64,000 bases of DNA from Alphaproteobacteria bacterium (lineage in GTDB: Bacteria; Pseudomonadota; Alphaproteobacteria; Rickettsiales; SXRF01). Location: NCBI GenBank assembly GCA_025362975.1, contig JANYES010000025.1, forward strand, positions 1-64,000, in the 5' to 3' direction. The notes beneath the pieces were generated by a model that was given only the letters and a program-made list of their open reading frames with translations, had not been told where the DNA came from and did not search any database. Numbering within the stretch: position 1 is the stretch's first letter; the number at the start of each line of letters is the position of its first letter. The translations under genes were made by a program, and so were the position numbers. Shown here one piece after another: positions 1 to 8,257 of this stretch.

Positions 1-318
1 CCGCCTCCGCCGCCGCCACCACCGCCGCCACCTCCACCACCGCCGCCACCTCCGCCGCCGCCGCCGCCACCGCCTCCACCGCCACCGCCTCCACCGCCTC
101 CGCCTCCGCCGCCACCGCCGCCTCCGCCTCCGCCTCCGCCGCCACCGCCGCCGCCGCCACCGCCGCCACCGCCTCCGCCGCCACCGCCTCCACCACCGCC
201 GCCTCCACCACCGCCGCCTCCACCACCTCCGCCTCCTCCGCCTCCGCCTCCGCCGCCTCCGCCGCCGCCACCACCGCCGCCTCCACCGCCGCCTCCACCA
301 CCGCCTCCGCCGCCACCG
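1..318 (+). repeat. Polyproline codon tract, 106 uninterrupted Pro codons
   Basis: Every codon from 1-3 to 316-318 is CCG, CCA or CCT; CCC is never used. The first interruption is TCG (Ser) at 319-321. The tract continues beyond the left edge. The codon mix at the third base avoids long C runs. Consecutive prolines stall ribosomes and need elongation factor P, so translating this gene should depend strongly on EF-P. Confidence 0.97.
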
Positions 319-3300
319 TCGCCGCCTGTGTCGCCACCGGTTTCTCCAGTTTCACCGCCGGCATCGCCGCCGATGTTCGATTCGCCGCCGTTTCATGAGT
401 CGATTATTGCGCCGTCACCTGGTCCGAACGATTCGTTCTCTGACGACCTCATTCTTTCGCCGCCAGCATCGCCGCCGGTCTTCCCAGATCCGGAGCCTGA
501 TGGCATCGTTACACTGCCGGATAATATTGTGACGCTTCCGGACAACATCATCACGTTGCCCGATACGCTGCCGGATAATATTATTACGCTGCCAGATACG
601 TTGCCGGATAACATTACGTTGCCGGATAATATGCCGGATAATTTACCGGATATGCTGCCGGACAACTTGCCGGATAACATGCCCGACGCGCTGCCAGACA
701 ACATGCCGGATGCAATGCCGGACAACATGCCGGATGCAATGATGGATAGCATGCCGGATTCGATGATGGATAGCATGCCGGATAGTATGTACGAATCGAT
801 GTACGATTCGATGTACGAGTCGATGTACGATTCGATGTACGAATCGATGTACGAGTCGATGTACGATTCGATGTATGAGTCGATGTACGATTCGATGTAT
901 GAATCAACGTATGAGTCGTATTACGAAAGCTATTACGAGTCGTATTACGACACCTATTACGACACGTATTACGACACGTATTACGATACGTATTATGACT
1001 GCTATTACTCGCCGCCACCGCCGCCGCCGACGCCGTATAAGACCGGTGAGCGCCAGCCGCCTATCCCGTATTACCCGGCGATGCCGATGGATACGCGCTA
1101 CCGCGATATGTGCGTGGCGGGGGCCGATTTGCCTCTGACCTCTTTCAACCGCAATACCGGTGAGCTGAAAAAAGAAGTCGACGATTACGCGACCTACGAC
1201 CCCGACCAGATCAACGATAACGCCAGCTTCGACAGCGTCGGTGAACGGCAGGTATCGGAATTCGACCAGCGTTACACCGGTACGGTGCTCGGCTCAAAAC
1301 CGCCGAATAGCCAGTGTATGCCGATGCGCGATACCAAGCTGCTCGACGCCGCGCCAGCCGATCCGAACCTCGCGTTCGCCTTCTATATGAATGAAGACGA
1401 CGTTGAAAATCACGATTCGCAGTTGGTGACCAACCGCCAGGGCGACGTGTATGGTACGACCAATTATTATAAGAACGACGCTTTCTTCATGGACGGTGTC
1501 GTGGGCTGCCCGGGCTCCTTACTGACCTATGCCGACCCGCAGCCGGAATTCAAACGCGAAACGATTCCAAGACGCTTCACCTATCGCCGCTTCCAAGCGA
1601 ACTGGTGCTATAAATACTACCTGATGACGCACGACACAGCGCCGTGGTTCGCGCTCGACAGGCCGGGGATTCAATCGGCCGATCCGCTATCGAAAGTGGA
1701 CCCCGACCGCGAAACGTTGAATAACTGCCAGGTGCTGCTGCGCGGCGACGAAGCGGGCAAAATAGAATTCGGCTCCGACAAGAGCAGTGACGAAGATAAG
1801 AAACACGGCTTCTCGCCAATCCGTCGCTACGACAAATCCGACGCGACGACAGCCGCAATGGAAGGCCGCGATCCCCAAGCGCTCGATACCCATAACGAGG
1901 ACGAATTCCTGCTAGCCGACGGCAAGCAATACAACGGTAGCGAAACCGCGCCGTATGAAATCGTGCAGAAGGAATGGACCAAGGCATTCGTCGACGTCAA
2001 CAATAACGGCGATCTGAAAGCGTATCCGCTGTATCGCATAGATTCGAGTAAAAATCCGTCCGAAGCGCTGCGCATGAAGAATTTCAAATTCCCGCAAGTG
2101 GGCATGCCGTGTATCGAAGACAAGTTCGGCCATACGTCCGGTGCGCTGCCGCCACCGGCCGAAGCGCCGCCAGCGTCGCCTCCTTCCTGTGGATACGGGG
2201 ATTATTCGGGTGGGTACGATTCATATGCCGACAGCTGCCCGAAACCGCATTTCCCGCTGCCGCCGGATTACAATTCGCCACTGCCACCGCTGCTGAATTA
2301 TTACTGCCCGAACGTGGAAAAAATTACTGTGCCGGCAGAAAACCCGTTCATCCCCCGCAACGATATCGTGGGTACGGACCGTGGGTATTCGCCGTCGACT
2401 TCCGTATGTATTCAGGATCCGACGCAGTGCGACCCGAAAGATACCTATGTGGGGTATACCGACTGGAACGGTATCGGCAAATGCCCGGCCGAGCCGAAGC
2501 ACGATAAAGACTGGCGCGAAATCAACGAATATCCAGTCGAGTGCGCGATCGTGCCGGTGGATATCCTGTCGTTCCGCTCGCAGGCGTTCAATTCCTGTAT
2601 TATGCAGCGCATCAACTTCAACCTGAACAAGTTCATCGAAGACTGGATTGCCACAGGCTCGTATCCGGACCCGGCGCATGCCGACGGCAGCGGCTTCAAC
2701 CCGCCGTGCAAAACGCGCTTCTTCGAAAGCGATACTTATGCGGAATGCCCGGTCAAATTGTCGATCCAGCAATGCTGCCATATTATTATCAAAGACGTGG
2801 TGCCAGCTAACTTCGTGAAGCTGCGCGCCAAGGAAGGCCTGCGCCAGGAACGTATCGATTGCGACGTGGTCAAAAACCCGGTCACGGGCGACGCGACCTA
2901 CTTCATCATCGACGATTACAACGGTTACGACCCGGCCAGCGACACCTTCCCCGGCGGCAAACCGGCGCTGCACGAGGCGATGAAACTGACCGAAGCGCTT
3001 ACTAAATGCTCCGTCGGCGACAACACCGAGCCGCAGGATTACATGTTCACCACTTACTTCGAAGCGTATAGCGATGAAAGCCCGTATGGCGACGGCGGAT
3101 TGCTGGGTTACCACATGCCATATATGCGCTGGTGGGATACCGGCGTGTCGCACGGCAACCCGCGCCACGGCGGCAGCTTCGTCAACACGGTCGGCAGCTG
3201 GGATACGCTCATCGGCGTGGGCCGCGAAGAAATTTCAAAACAGGACGTCAAAGACGCGCAGGACGCCGCGAGCTACGAAAGCTACGACAGTTCCGGCGGC

Positions 3301-4452
3301 GCTTACGGCGGCAACGACGTGGGCACATGGACGCGCCTCGACATTAAAGAACGCCGCCCTGAAATGGGCCGTATCGGCGGGCTGCCGGAATTGTACGCAC
3401 ACGCCATGTGGTCGATGCGCAAAGACAACCATTTTTGTATCGGGCGCTACGAAAAATCGTTCAAGACAGGTGGTGCGGAAAACTTCGTGTTGGCCAAAGC
3501 TGGCAGCGGTTACACCAGCCGAGGCGAAGCGAAGAAAAAGATCAAGCCGAAACCGTGGGCATGGTCGCTTGGCTGGCGCGGTTACGTGACCGATACCAGC
3601 GGTGGACCGGGCGGTGAAAAAGCCTTCCCGGACCTGTTCGGGCCTGCGGCTGACGGTTCGTTGATTACCGGCGGTCTCGACAAAGCCAAATCGGGTGATA
3701 TAGCCGTGTTCGACATTCCGGGCAAAGTGCCGCAGATCGGCTTCGTGACCAACACCGAAGTGACCAAGGACGGCTCGCTGATGTACGCCGATATCGAGTT
3801 CTGGGATCAGGGCAAATACCCGACATCCGCTGGCAGCACCATCATGATGGGCATGGAAGGCCATACGCGCCGTATCTATAAAACCGTGGTGCCGACATCG
3901 AACCAACTCAGGGTCTGCGAATCCACCATGCGCGTGCTGACCGAACCGGGCAAGACCACAAACGATTTCAGCACCAGCGGCACCGGTATTTGCACCAACT
4001 CGGCGGATAACGATCTCTCGTCGGGCGAATGTATGTCCAGTAACTGCCAGCCGTCGTGCCTCGACACGGACTACCATGCGTGCGTACTGGGTGGCAGTCT
4101 GTGGCATAACACCAAAATTTATCGCCGTTCGTTCGACACACGTGCCTGCTCCGGCACGCCAACCTTCGACGGCGAATCAACTGTTTACAACCTCGACGAT
4201 ACGTATGCATGGTGGTGGGGCGATCAAACGCAGGCCGACGTGATCTACCAGTCGCGCTCGAACGAAATCGATACCGATTTGCCCGCAAACTGCGTCAACA
4301 AAGGCTTCGATCCGCCGCCATACTGGGCGTCGAACAACAAGTATAACGGCGACGCAACGGGTGCTGCCATCCAGCTGTTCTTCTGCGGACCGTATTGGGG
4401 TAATTGCTCGCAATCGGCGAAATCGACATTCTTCCCGCGCAAGTCGGATTAA
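1..4452 (+). CDS. Giant proline-rich tetrapeptide-repeat protein, 3' part (5' end outside window)
   Basis: The frame is open from base 1 to the TAA at 4450-4452, so at least 1483 codons are visible and the start lies upstream; the GTG at 328 is inside the open frame and is not a convincing start. Order of regions: at least 106 prolines (1-318), a Ser/Pro linker, LPDN/MPDN/MPDS repeats (514-786), ten M-Y-E/D-S units (787-906), Y-Y-E/D-S/T units (907-1008), six more prolines, then about 1130 residues of ordinary complexity rich in Cys, Trp and Tyr. Around 3640-3880 the translation (SGDIAVFDI then QIGFVTN) resembles the core of a CHAP/NlpC-type fold, but the usual histidine appears to be glutamine; this is weak. 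The many cysteines suggest a secreted or surface protein. I do not recognise the family. A hairpin terminator follows 20 bp after the stop. Confidence 0.9.
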   Translation, partial: PPPPPPPPPPPPPPPPPPPPPPPPPPPPPPPPPPPPPPPPPPPPPPPPPPPPPPPPPPPPPPPPPPPPPPPPPPPPPPPPPPPPPPPPPPPPPPPPPPPPPPPPPPSPPVSPPVSPVSPPASPPMFDSPPFHESIIAPSPGPNDSFSDDLILSPPASPPVFPDPEPDGIVTLPDNIVTLPDNIITLPDTLPDNIITLPDTLPDNITLPDNMPDNLPDMLPDNLPDNMPDALPDNMPDAMPDNMPDAMMDSMPDSMMDSMPDSMYESMYDSMYESMYDSMYESMYESMYDSMYESMYDSMYESTYESYYESYYESYYDTYYDTYYDTYYDTYYDCYYSPPPPPPTPYKTGERQPPIPYYPAMPMDTRYRDMCVAGADLPLTSFNRNTGELKKEVDDYATYDPDQINDNASFDSVGERQVSEFDQRYTGTVLGSKPPNSQCMPMRDTKLLDAAPADPNLAFAFYMNEDDVENHDSQLVTNRQGDVYGTTNYYKNDAFFMDGVVGCPGSLLTYADPQPEFKRETIPRRFTYRRFQANWCYKYYLMTHDTAPWFALDRPGIQSADPLSKVDPDRETLNNCQVLLRGDEAGKIEFGSDKSSDEDKKHGFSPIRRYDKSDATTAAMEGRDPQALDTHNEDEFLLADGKQYNGSETAPYEIVQKEWTKAFVDVNNNGDLKAYPLYRIDSSKNPSEALRMKNFKFPQVGMPCIEDKFGHTSGALPPPAEAPPASPPSCGYGDYSGGYDSYADSCPKPHFPLPPDYNSPLPPLLNYYCPNVEKITVPAENPFIPRNDIVGTDRGYSPSTSVCIQDPTQCDPKDTYVGYTDWNGIGKCPAEPKHDKDWREINEYPVECAIVPVDILSFRSQAFNSCIMQRINFNLNKFIEDWIATGSYPDPAHADGSGFNPPCKTRFFESDTYAECPVKLSIQQCCHIIIKDVVPANFVKLRAKEGLRQERIDCDVVKNPVTGDATYFIIDDYNGYDPASDTFPGGKPALHEAMKLTEALTKCSVGDNTEPQDYMFTTYFEAYSDESPYGDGGLLGYHMPYMRWWDTGVSHGNPRHGGSFVNTVGSWDTLIGVGREEISKQDVKDAQDAASYESYDSSGGAYGGNDVGTWTRLDIKERRPEMGRIGGLPELYAHAMWSMRKDNHFCIGRYEKSFKTGGAENFVLAKAGSGYTSRGEAKKKIKPKPWAWSLGWRGYVTDTSGGPGGEKAFPDLFGPAADGSLITGGLDKAKSGDIAVFDIPGKVPQIGFVTNTEVTKDGSLMYADIEFWDQGKYPTSAGSTIMMGMEGHTRRIYKTVVPTSNQLRVCESTMRVLTEPGKTTNDFSTSGTGICTNSADNDLSSGECMSSNCQPSCLDTDYHACVLGGSLWHNTKIYRRSFDTRACSGTPTFDGESTVYNLDDTYAWWWGDQTQADVIYQSRSNEIDTDLPANCVNKGFDPPPYWASNNKYNGDATGAAIQLFFCGPYWGNCSQSAKSTFFPRKSD
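514..786 (+). repeat. Degenerate LPDN/MPDN/MPDS peptide repeat
   Basis: The translation runs through units of four to seven residues built on [L/M]-P-D-[N/T/A/S]: first ITLPDN-like units, then LPDN/MPDN, then MPDA and M-M-D-S/M-P-D-S. The drift from one unit type to the next suggests stepwise tandem duplication with divergence. An aspartate recurs about every fourth residue. Confidence 0.9.
787..906 (+). repeat. Ten tandem 12-bp units encoding M-Y-E/D-S
   Basis: Ten methionines are spaced exactly four residues apart. The DNA unit is close to atgtacgaNtcg, and units differ mainly at the E/D codon and at the third base of the Tyr codon. Near-identity at the nucleotide level points to recent slippage or unequal exchange. 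Confidence 0.95.
907..1008 (+). repeat. Tyrosine-rich T-Y-E-S, Y-Y-E-S and Y-Y-D-T units
   Basis: Continues the four-residue phase of the preceding repeat: one TYES, two YYES, four YYDT, one YYDC, then YY. Methionine is replaced by tyrosine while the acidic third position is kept. The tract ends just before a second proline run at 1012-1029. Confidence 0.93.
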
Positions 4453-4471
4453 ACGAGTTTGAGACGAATCT

Positions 4472-4513
4472 AAAAACCGCCATACAGGGAGTTCCCCCGC
4501 ATGGCGGTTTTTC
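4472..4513. terminator. Bidirectional intrinsic terminator
   Basis: AAAAACCGCCAT (4472-4483) and ATGGCGGTTTTT (4501-4512) form a 12-bp perfect stem with a 17-nt loop. The T tract lies on either strand, so it can end both the giant repeat gene (+) and murU (-), which converge here. Confidence 0.9.
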
Positions 4514-4530
4514 ATTTCAGGCAATAAGGA

Positions 4531-5244
4531 TTAGTTAGCGGCGAACCATGCATCGGCGATGTCACGTTCGCCGGGGGTTCCGATATGCAGCCAGTTTCCA
4601 TCATGGACGATAGCGCCGATACGGTGGAGCGTGCCGTCGTGTTCCATGCCGTGGTTGTAGAGGACGTTCATGGAGAATGCGCCGCCGGGCGAGTTTTTGA
4701 ACATGCGCGGGTGAATGAGCTGGACGCCGGTAAAGACGTAGTTAGCGGATTCATCGGCGCTGCGGCGGCGCAGTTTTCCACCTTCTAAAAAAAAGTCGCC
4801 CTTGCCTGCGTAGCCGATGGCGGTGGAGGTGGGGTGCAGCAATAATAGCGCGTCGATGCCGTCGGTCCATGCGTCCGCCATGCGGGTGAGCGCGGAAGCT
4901 TTGGCGTTCACGCAAATGGTGTCGCTGTTGAGGGAGAAAAACGGTGTTTCGCCTAAGAACGGCAGGGCTTTCTTGATGCCGCCGCCGGTTTCGAGAAGCG
5001 TATCTTCACGCGAGATATGAATGCGCGGATGTTCGCGGCCCAACAAATAGCCTTCGAGTTTTTCGGCCATGTAGAAGCTGTTGACTACCGTGTCGGTGAT
5101 GCCCCCATCGGCGAGCCAGTTCAGCGCGTGGTCGATGAGCGGAATACCTGCGACGGTGACCAGCGGTTTGGGCATGGTGTCGGTGAGCGGGCGCATGCGG
5201 GTACCAAGCCCTGCGGCAAGCACCATCGCCTTGGTGGGCATCAT
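4531..5244 (-). CDS. murU: Nucleotidyltransferase, probable N-acetylmuramate-1-phosphate uridylyltransferase
   Basis: 237 residues. The N-terminus carries the sugar-nucleotidyltransferase signature VLAAGLGTRMRPLTD followed by KPLV (about residues 8-28). Length matches MurU, which makes UDP-MurNAc from MurNAc-1-phosphate in peptidoglycan recycling. The ATG at 5244 overlaps the stop of the upstream kinase gene (ATGA), so the two are translationally coupled; a second ATG follows directly at 5241. The AmgK-MurU pairing makes the role fairly specific. A generic glucose-1-phosphate thymidylyltransferase-like enzyme is the alternative. Confidence 0.85.
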   Translation of the reverse strand: MMPTKAMVLAAGLGTRMRPLTDTMPKPLVTVAGIPLIDHALNWLADGGITDTVVNSFYMAEKLEGYLLGREHPRIHISREDTLLETGGGIKKALPFLGETPFFSLNSDTICVNAKASALTRMADAWTDGIDALLLLHPTSTAIGYAGKGDFFLEGGKLRRRSADESANYVFTGVQLIHPRMFKNSPGGAFSMNVLYNHGMEHDGTLHRIGAIVHDGNWLHIGTPGERDIADAWFAAN

Positions 5245-6293
5245 GCGGTGAGCCGTTTGTCGGGGTGGATTTCGATAATGCCGCGCGCGGATTTGGGTAT
5301 GTTTTTATCCATCCAGCTTTTGAGCTCGGTCATTAATGGGTGTTTGAGGTCGTGCTCGAGATGCGCCCAGACGCGGGGGAGGAAATTCAGGTAATGCAGC
5401 TTGCCGTCGCGCACGGCGAGGCGCGAGAAAATGCCGACGATTTTGCAGTTGCGCTGCGCGCCTAGGGCCGCGTAAGAGCTGAGGAAACGCGAGCGTTCGA
5501 CGCCGGACGCGGCGATGTAGCGTTCTAGCATTTCAGTAGCGAGTTGGGCGGGCACGTCGCGGCGGGCGTCTTCTAAAAGCGAGACGAGATCGTAGGCGGC
5601 ATCGCCGTAGACACCGTCTTGAAAATCGAGAAGGCCGACGCGCTTATGCGTGTCGCGGGTGGGCAGCCACATGAGGTTGTCGGCGTGGTAGTCGCGATGG
5701 ACCCAGACGTTGGAGGCAAGACCCGCATGGGCGAGGATGGATTTCCATAAGCCCAGATATTCGTCTTTAAGCGCGGCGGCTTTGTCAACGCCGACGATTT
5801 GCGGCAGGAACCAGTCGGTAAAGAGCGCTATTTCGCGCATCAGCAGCGCTTCGTCGTAAGACGGCAGCGGCAGCGCGGAAGGCTTGGAAAACCCAAGCGA
5901 AGCGTCGTGCCATGCGGCAAGCAGGTCTATGGCCGAGGCGTAGAGTTCTTTTTCTTTGGCGGGATTGTTGCGCAGGACCGTGGAGAAGGAATCGTCGCCT
6001 AAATCTTCGAGCAGCAACAGGCCGTGGATTTCCTGCTTCGCGTGGATGAAGGGCGCGGAAAAACCAGCGCCGTGGAGATATTGCGCGACGGCGACGAAGG
6101 GGCGGACGTCTTCTTTTTCCGGCGGGGCGTCCATGAGCATGGCGGACTGGCCATTTTTACTCAGGCGAATGTAGCGGCGGAACGAGGCATCGCCCGCAAG
6201 CGGAAAAAGCTCGGCACCGGCGAAGCTCGTGGGCGCGAGGAAGGCGGTGATCTGGTTGAGGCGCTCGGGCGCGATTGTTGGGGTTTTGTTCAT
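5241..6293 (-). CDS. amgK: Aminoglycoside-phosphotransferase-fold kinase, probable anomeric MurNAc/GlcNAc kinase
   Basis: 350 residues. The kinase catalytic loop HRDYHADN lies at about 199-206 and the metal-binding LLDFQDG at about 221-227, in the APH-family arrangement. In the AmgK/MurU recycling pathway this enzyme phosphorylates MurNAc at the anomeric position. It lies 9 bp after tsaE and overlaps murU by 4 bp, an arrangement common in alphaproteobacteria. An AAGGAAC ribosome-binding site precedes the ATG. Confidence 0.85.
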   Translation of the reverse strand: MNKTPTIAPERLNQITAFLAPTSFAGAELFPLAGDASFRRYIRLSKNGQSAMLMDAPPEKEDVRPFVAVAQYLHGAGFSAPFIHAKQEIHGLLLLEDLGDDSFSTVLRNNPAKEKELYASAIDLLAAWHDASLGFSKPSALPLPSYDEALLMREIALFTDWFLPQIVGVDKAAALKDEYLGLWKSILAHAGLASNVWVHRDYHADNLMWLPTRDTHKRVGLLDFQDGVYGDAAYDLVSLLEDARRDVPAQLATEMLERYIAASGVERSRFLSSYAALGAQRNCKIVGIFSRLAVRDGKLHYLNFLPRVWAHLEHDLKHPLMTELKSWMDKNIPKSARGIIEIHPDKRLTA

Positions 6294-6302
6294 GTTCGTT
6301 CC

Positions 6303-6758
6303 TTATGTCATGTCTTTCAGGCGATCGTCCCAGCCGGTGAGAGTGAAACGCCGCGCGTCGCTGTGTGGATGCGGGTGGATTGCGATGTGAAGCGCGTCCT
6401 TGGGCAGCCATGCGCTTGCTAACGCGGGCCATTCTATGAGGGTAATACCCGATTGCAGCGCTTCGTCCAAGCCGATTTCTTGCAGTTCGGATTCGTCTTC
6501 TAAGCGGTACAGGTCAAAATGGTTGAGCAAAATCCCGGCGGGGGTTTCGTAGGTCTGGACGATAGTGAAGGTGGGGCTGACGATTTCCTGCGCGCCCGGG
6601 ACAAGGGTTTTGATGAAACCGCGTGCGAAGGCGGTTTTCCCGGCGCCGAGGTCACCTTCGAGAAGCAGGCAATCCCCTGCCCTGCAGCGTTTTGCGAGAT
6701 CAGCGGCGAGTGCGCAGGTGGCGGCTTCGTCGGGGCAGAGGAATTCAGCCACGCTCAT
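6303..6758 (-). CDS. tsaE: tRNA threonylcarbamoyladenosine biosynthesis ATPase TsaE
   Basis: 151 residues from the ATG at 6758. The frame stays open further upstream, but that part overlaps iscX out of frame and is not TsaE-like. Walker A GDLGAGKT is at residues 35-42, followed by the TsaE features SPTF, a NHFDLYRLED block (79-88) and IEWP (108-111). TsaE acts with TsaB/TsaD in t6A37 formation on ANN-decoding tRNAs. It overlaps the end of iscX by 14 bp. Confidence 0.93.
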   Translation of the reverse strand: MSVAEFLCPDEAATCALAADLAKRCRAGDCLLLEGDLGAGKTAFARGFIKTLVPGAQEIVSPTFTIVQTYETPAGILLNHFDLYRLEDESELQEIGLDEALQSGITLIEWPALASAWLPKDALHIAIHPHPHSDARRFTLTGWDDRLKDMT

Positions 6759-6939
6759 CGATCCACGCCATCTGGATGGCTTCGAGGATCTTTTCGTTGC
6801 AAGCGTCGGGATTGTCTTTGAATTCCGGAAGCGCGGAAACCCAGCTGCGAAGTTCGGTGAAACGCAGGTTGACGTTGTCGGCCTCGGGGTGGAGTTCTTC
6901 GAGCCTGATAGCAATTTCGCGTATATCAACCCAGCGCAT
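6745..6939 (-). CDS. iscX: Fe-S cluster assembly protein IscX
   Basis: 64 residues from the ATG at 6939, preceded by a good ribosome-binding site (AGGAAGGA, 5 bases upstream). The sequence follows IscX along its length: a W-V-D-REIA start, an acidic middle (LRFTELRSW), and the NEKILEAIQMAWIDE end. IscX binds IscS and modulates Fe-S assembly. It is the first gene of the iscX-tsaE-amgK-murU run, away from any isc operon in this window. Confidence 0.9.
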   Translation of the reverse strand: MRWVDIREIAIRLEELHPEADNVNLRFTELRSWVSALPEFKDNPDACNEKILEAIQMAWIDERG

Positions 6940-7041
6940 AGCGTTCCTTCCTGTAGTAATTTGAGCCCAGTTTAACAATAGTCGCACCAAGTGACAACAC
7001 AACCATTGAAAGATGGGACAAAATCATGCAATTTACTCCGC

Positions 7042-8175
7042 ATGAAATTACACAGGCTTCTTATACTTGGCGGCGCTGCATGGGCGGGAACGATGTTTTA
7101 CAAGTTCCAGTACGTGCCGACCGGCGTCGACGCGGGCACCGGCAGCACCCATGCGCCGACCACCAGCGGCACGTCCGAACCCGCGCAGGGGCGGTCGCTC
7201 TATTCCAGCATCAACGGGCCGGGGAGTTTAGGCAACACGGTGCGCCAAGCCAATAGCGCGCGCAACAGCGGCTCAACGCCACCGAACACCTATGCCAACC
7301 CCAACCCGAACCTTCAAGGCGGCGGCGGGATTATCGGCACCGGCAGGCCGCAGCAAAACGGCATCGGCAGCACGGGACGCCGCAATAGCGGGTCGCCCGC
7401 GGTTGAGGATATGGCGCCAGACGATATGGATTTGATTCAGGCGGCGGCCAAGGGCGATAAAAACCTCGTCGAAAGCAGGATTTCCAGCCGGGTGAAAATC
7501 GATAGCCGGGATTCGAACCGCCGCACGCCGCTGATGTACGCCGCATGGAACGGATATGACGATATTGCCAACCGTTTGCTGGCGGCAGGTGCGAATCCCG
7601 AGCTGCGCGACCGCGACGGCAATAACGCGTTCGATTACGCGGCAAGCCGTGGGCTGGTGGATTCGCTGCATTTCCTGTTGCAGCGCACGCATACGAACGA
7701 CGACCATTACATGGAATACGCGCAGATTATTCAGGCGACTTACGCCGCTGACCCGGCGCGCCTTCCCGAAGGCACGGGCAAGCTGACTTCGGTAAACCAT
7801 GTGAATCCTGAAGGGCAAGGGCCGCTGCATATCGCGGCGGGAAACGGCTCGTTGCAGCTGATCGATGCGCTGGTCAAGCGCGGGGCGAAGGTGAATCTTG
7901 CTAATAATAATAAGCAGACGCCGCTGCACTGGGCCGCATGGAACAATCAGGCGAGCGTGGTTAAGTATTTGATTGAACAGGGCGGCGATATTTCAGCTAC
8001 CGATTACGGCGGCAATACGCCGCTGATTCTGGCGGCGCAGAATGGCGGTACTGAATCGGTGCAGCAATTGCTGGCCAAAGGTGCGGACCGGTATGCGGCA
8101 AATAAGGAAGGCAAGACGGCCTCTATCGTTGCCGAGGATAAGGGTTTCAATCAGCTGGCCCAGTTATTGAAATAA
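7042..8175 (+). CDS. Membrane-anchored or exported ankyrin-repeat protein
   Basis: 377 residues from the ATG at 7042, which gives a hydrophobic N-terminal segment (about residues 5-20, LLILGGAAWAGTMF) after basic residues. A low-complexity Gly/Asn/Ser/Pro linker (about 30-125) follows, then two blocks of ankyrin repeats, each with the TPLMYAAWNG / TPLHWAAWNN pattern, about six repeats in all. Ankyrin repeats bind proteins; the partner is unknown. No strong ribosome-binding site is visible. The frame continues upstream to a GTG at 6991, but that extension has no signal features. Confidence 0.85.
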   Translation: MKLHRLLILGGAAWAGTMFYKFQYVPTGVDAGTGSTHAPTTSGTSEPAQGRSLYSSINGPGSLGNTVRQANSARNSGSTPPNTYANPNPNLQGGGGIIGTGRPQQNGIGSTGRRNSGSPAVEDMAPDDMDLIQAAAKGDKNLVESRISSRVKIDSRDSNRRTPLMYAAWNGYDDIANRLLAAGANPELRDRDGNNAFDYAASRGLVDSLHFLLQRTHTNDDHYMEYAQIIQATYAADPARLPEGTGKLTSVNHVNPEGQGPLHIAAGNGSLQLIDALVKRGAKVNLANNNKQTPLHWAAWNNQASVVKYLIEQGGDISATDYGGNTPLILAAQNGGTESVQQLLAKGADRYAANKEGKTASIVAEDKGFNQLAQLLK

Positions 8176-8213
8176 TCGTGTATTTTTCGGCATAATTTAG
8201 TGCGGATAGGCGG

Positions 8214-8237
8214 ACCCCGTCATGCAACGGGGTGACA
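8214..8237 (+). repeat. Dispersed palindromic repeat, copy 1
   Basis: The core ACCCCGTCATGCAACGGGGT is an imperfect palindrome (CCCCGT...ACGGGG). It sits between the convergent ends of the ankyrin and solute-binding genes, and could also act as a weak bidirectional terminator. Related copies are at 9291, 29122, 63382 and 63462. Confidence 0.8.
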
Positions 8238-8257
8238 GGCTGGATGGCACTAAATCC

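Noticed and set aside
2221-3168. 315-codon open frame on the minus strand inside the giant gene
   Set aside because: Shadow of the well-supported plus-strand gene, caused by its GC-rich codon pattern; composition is not protein-like.
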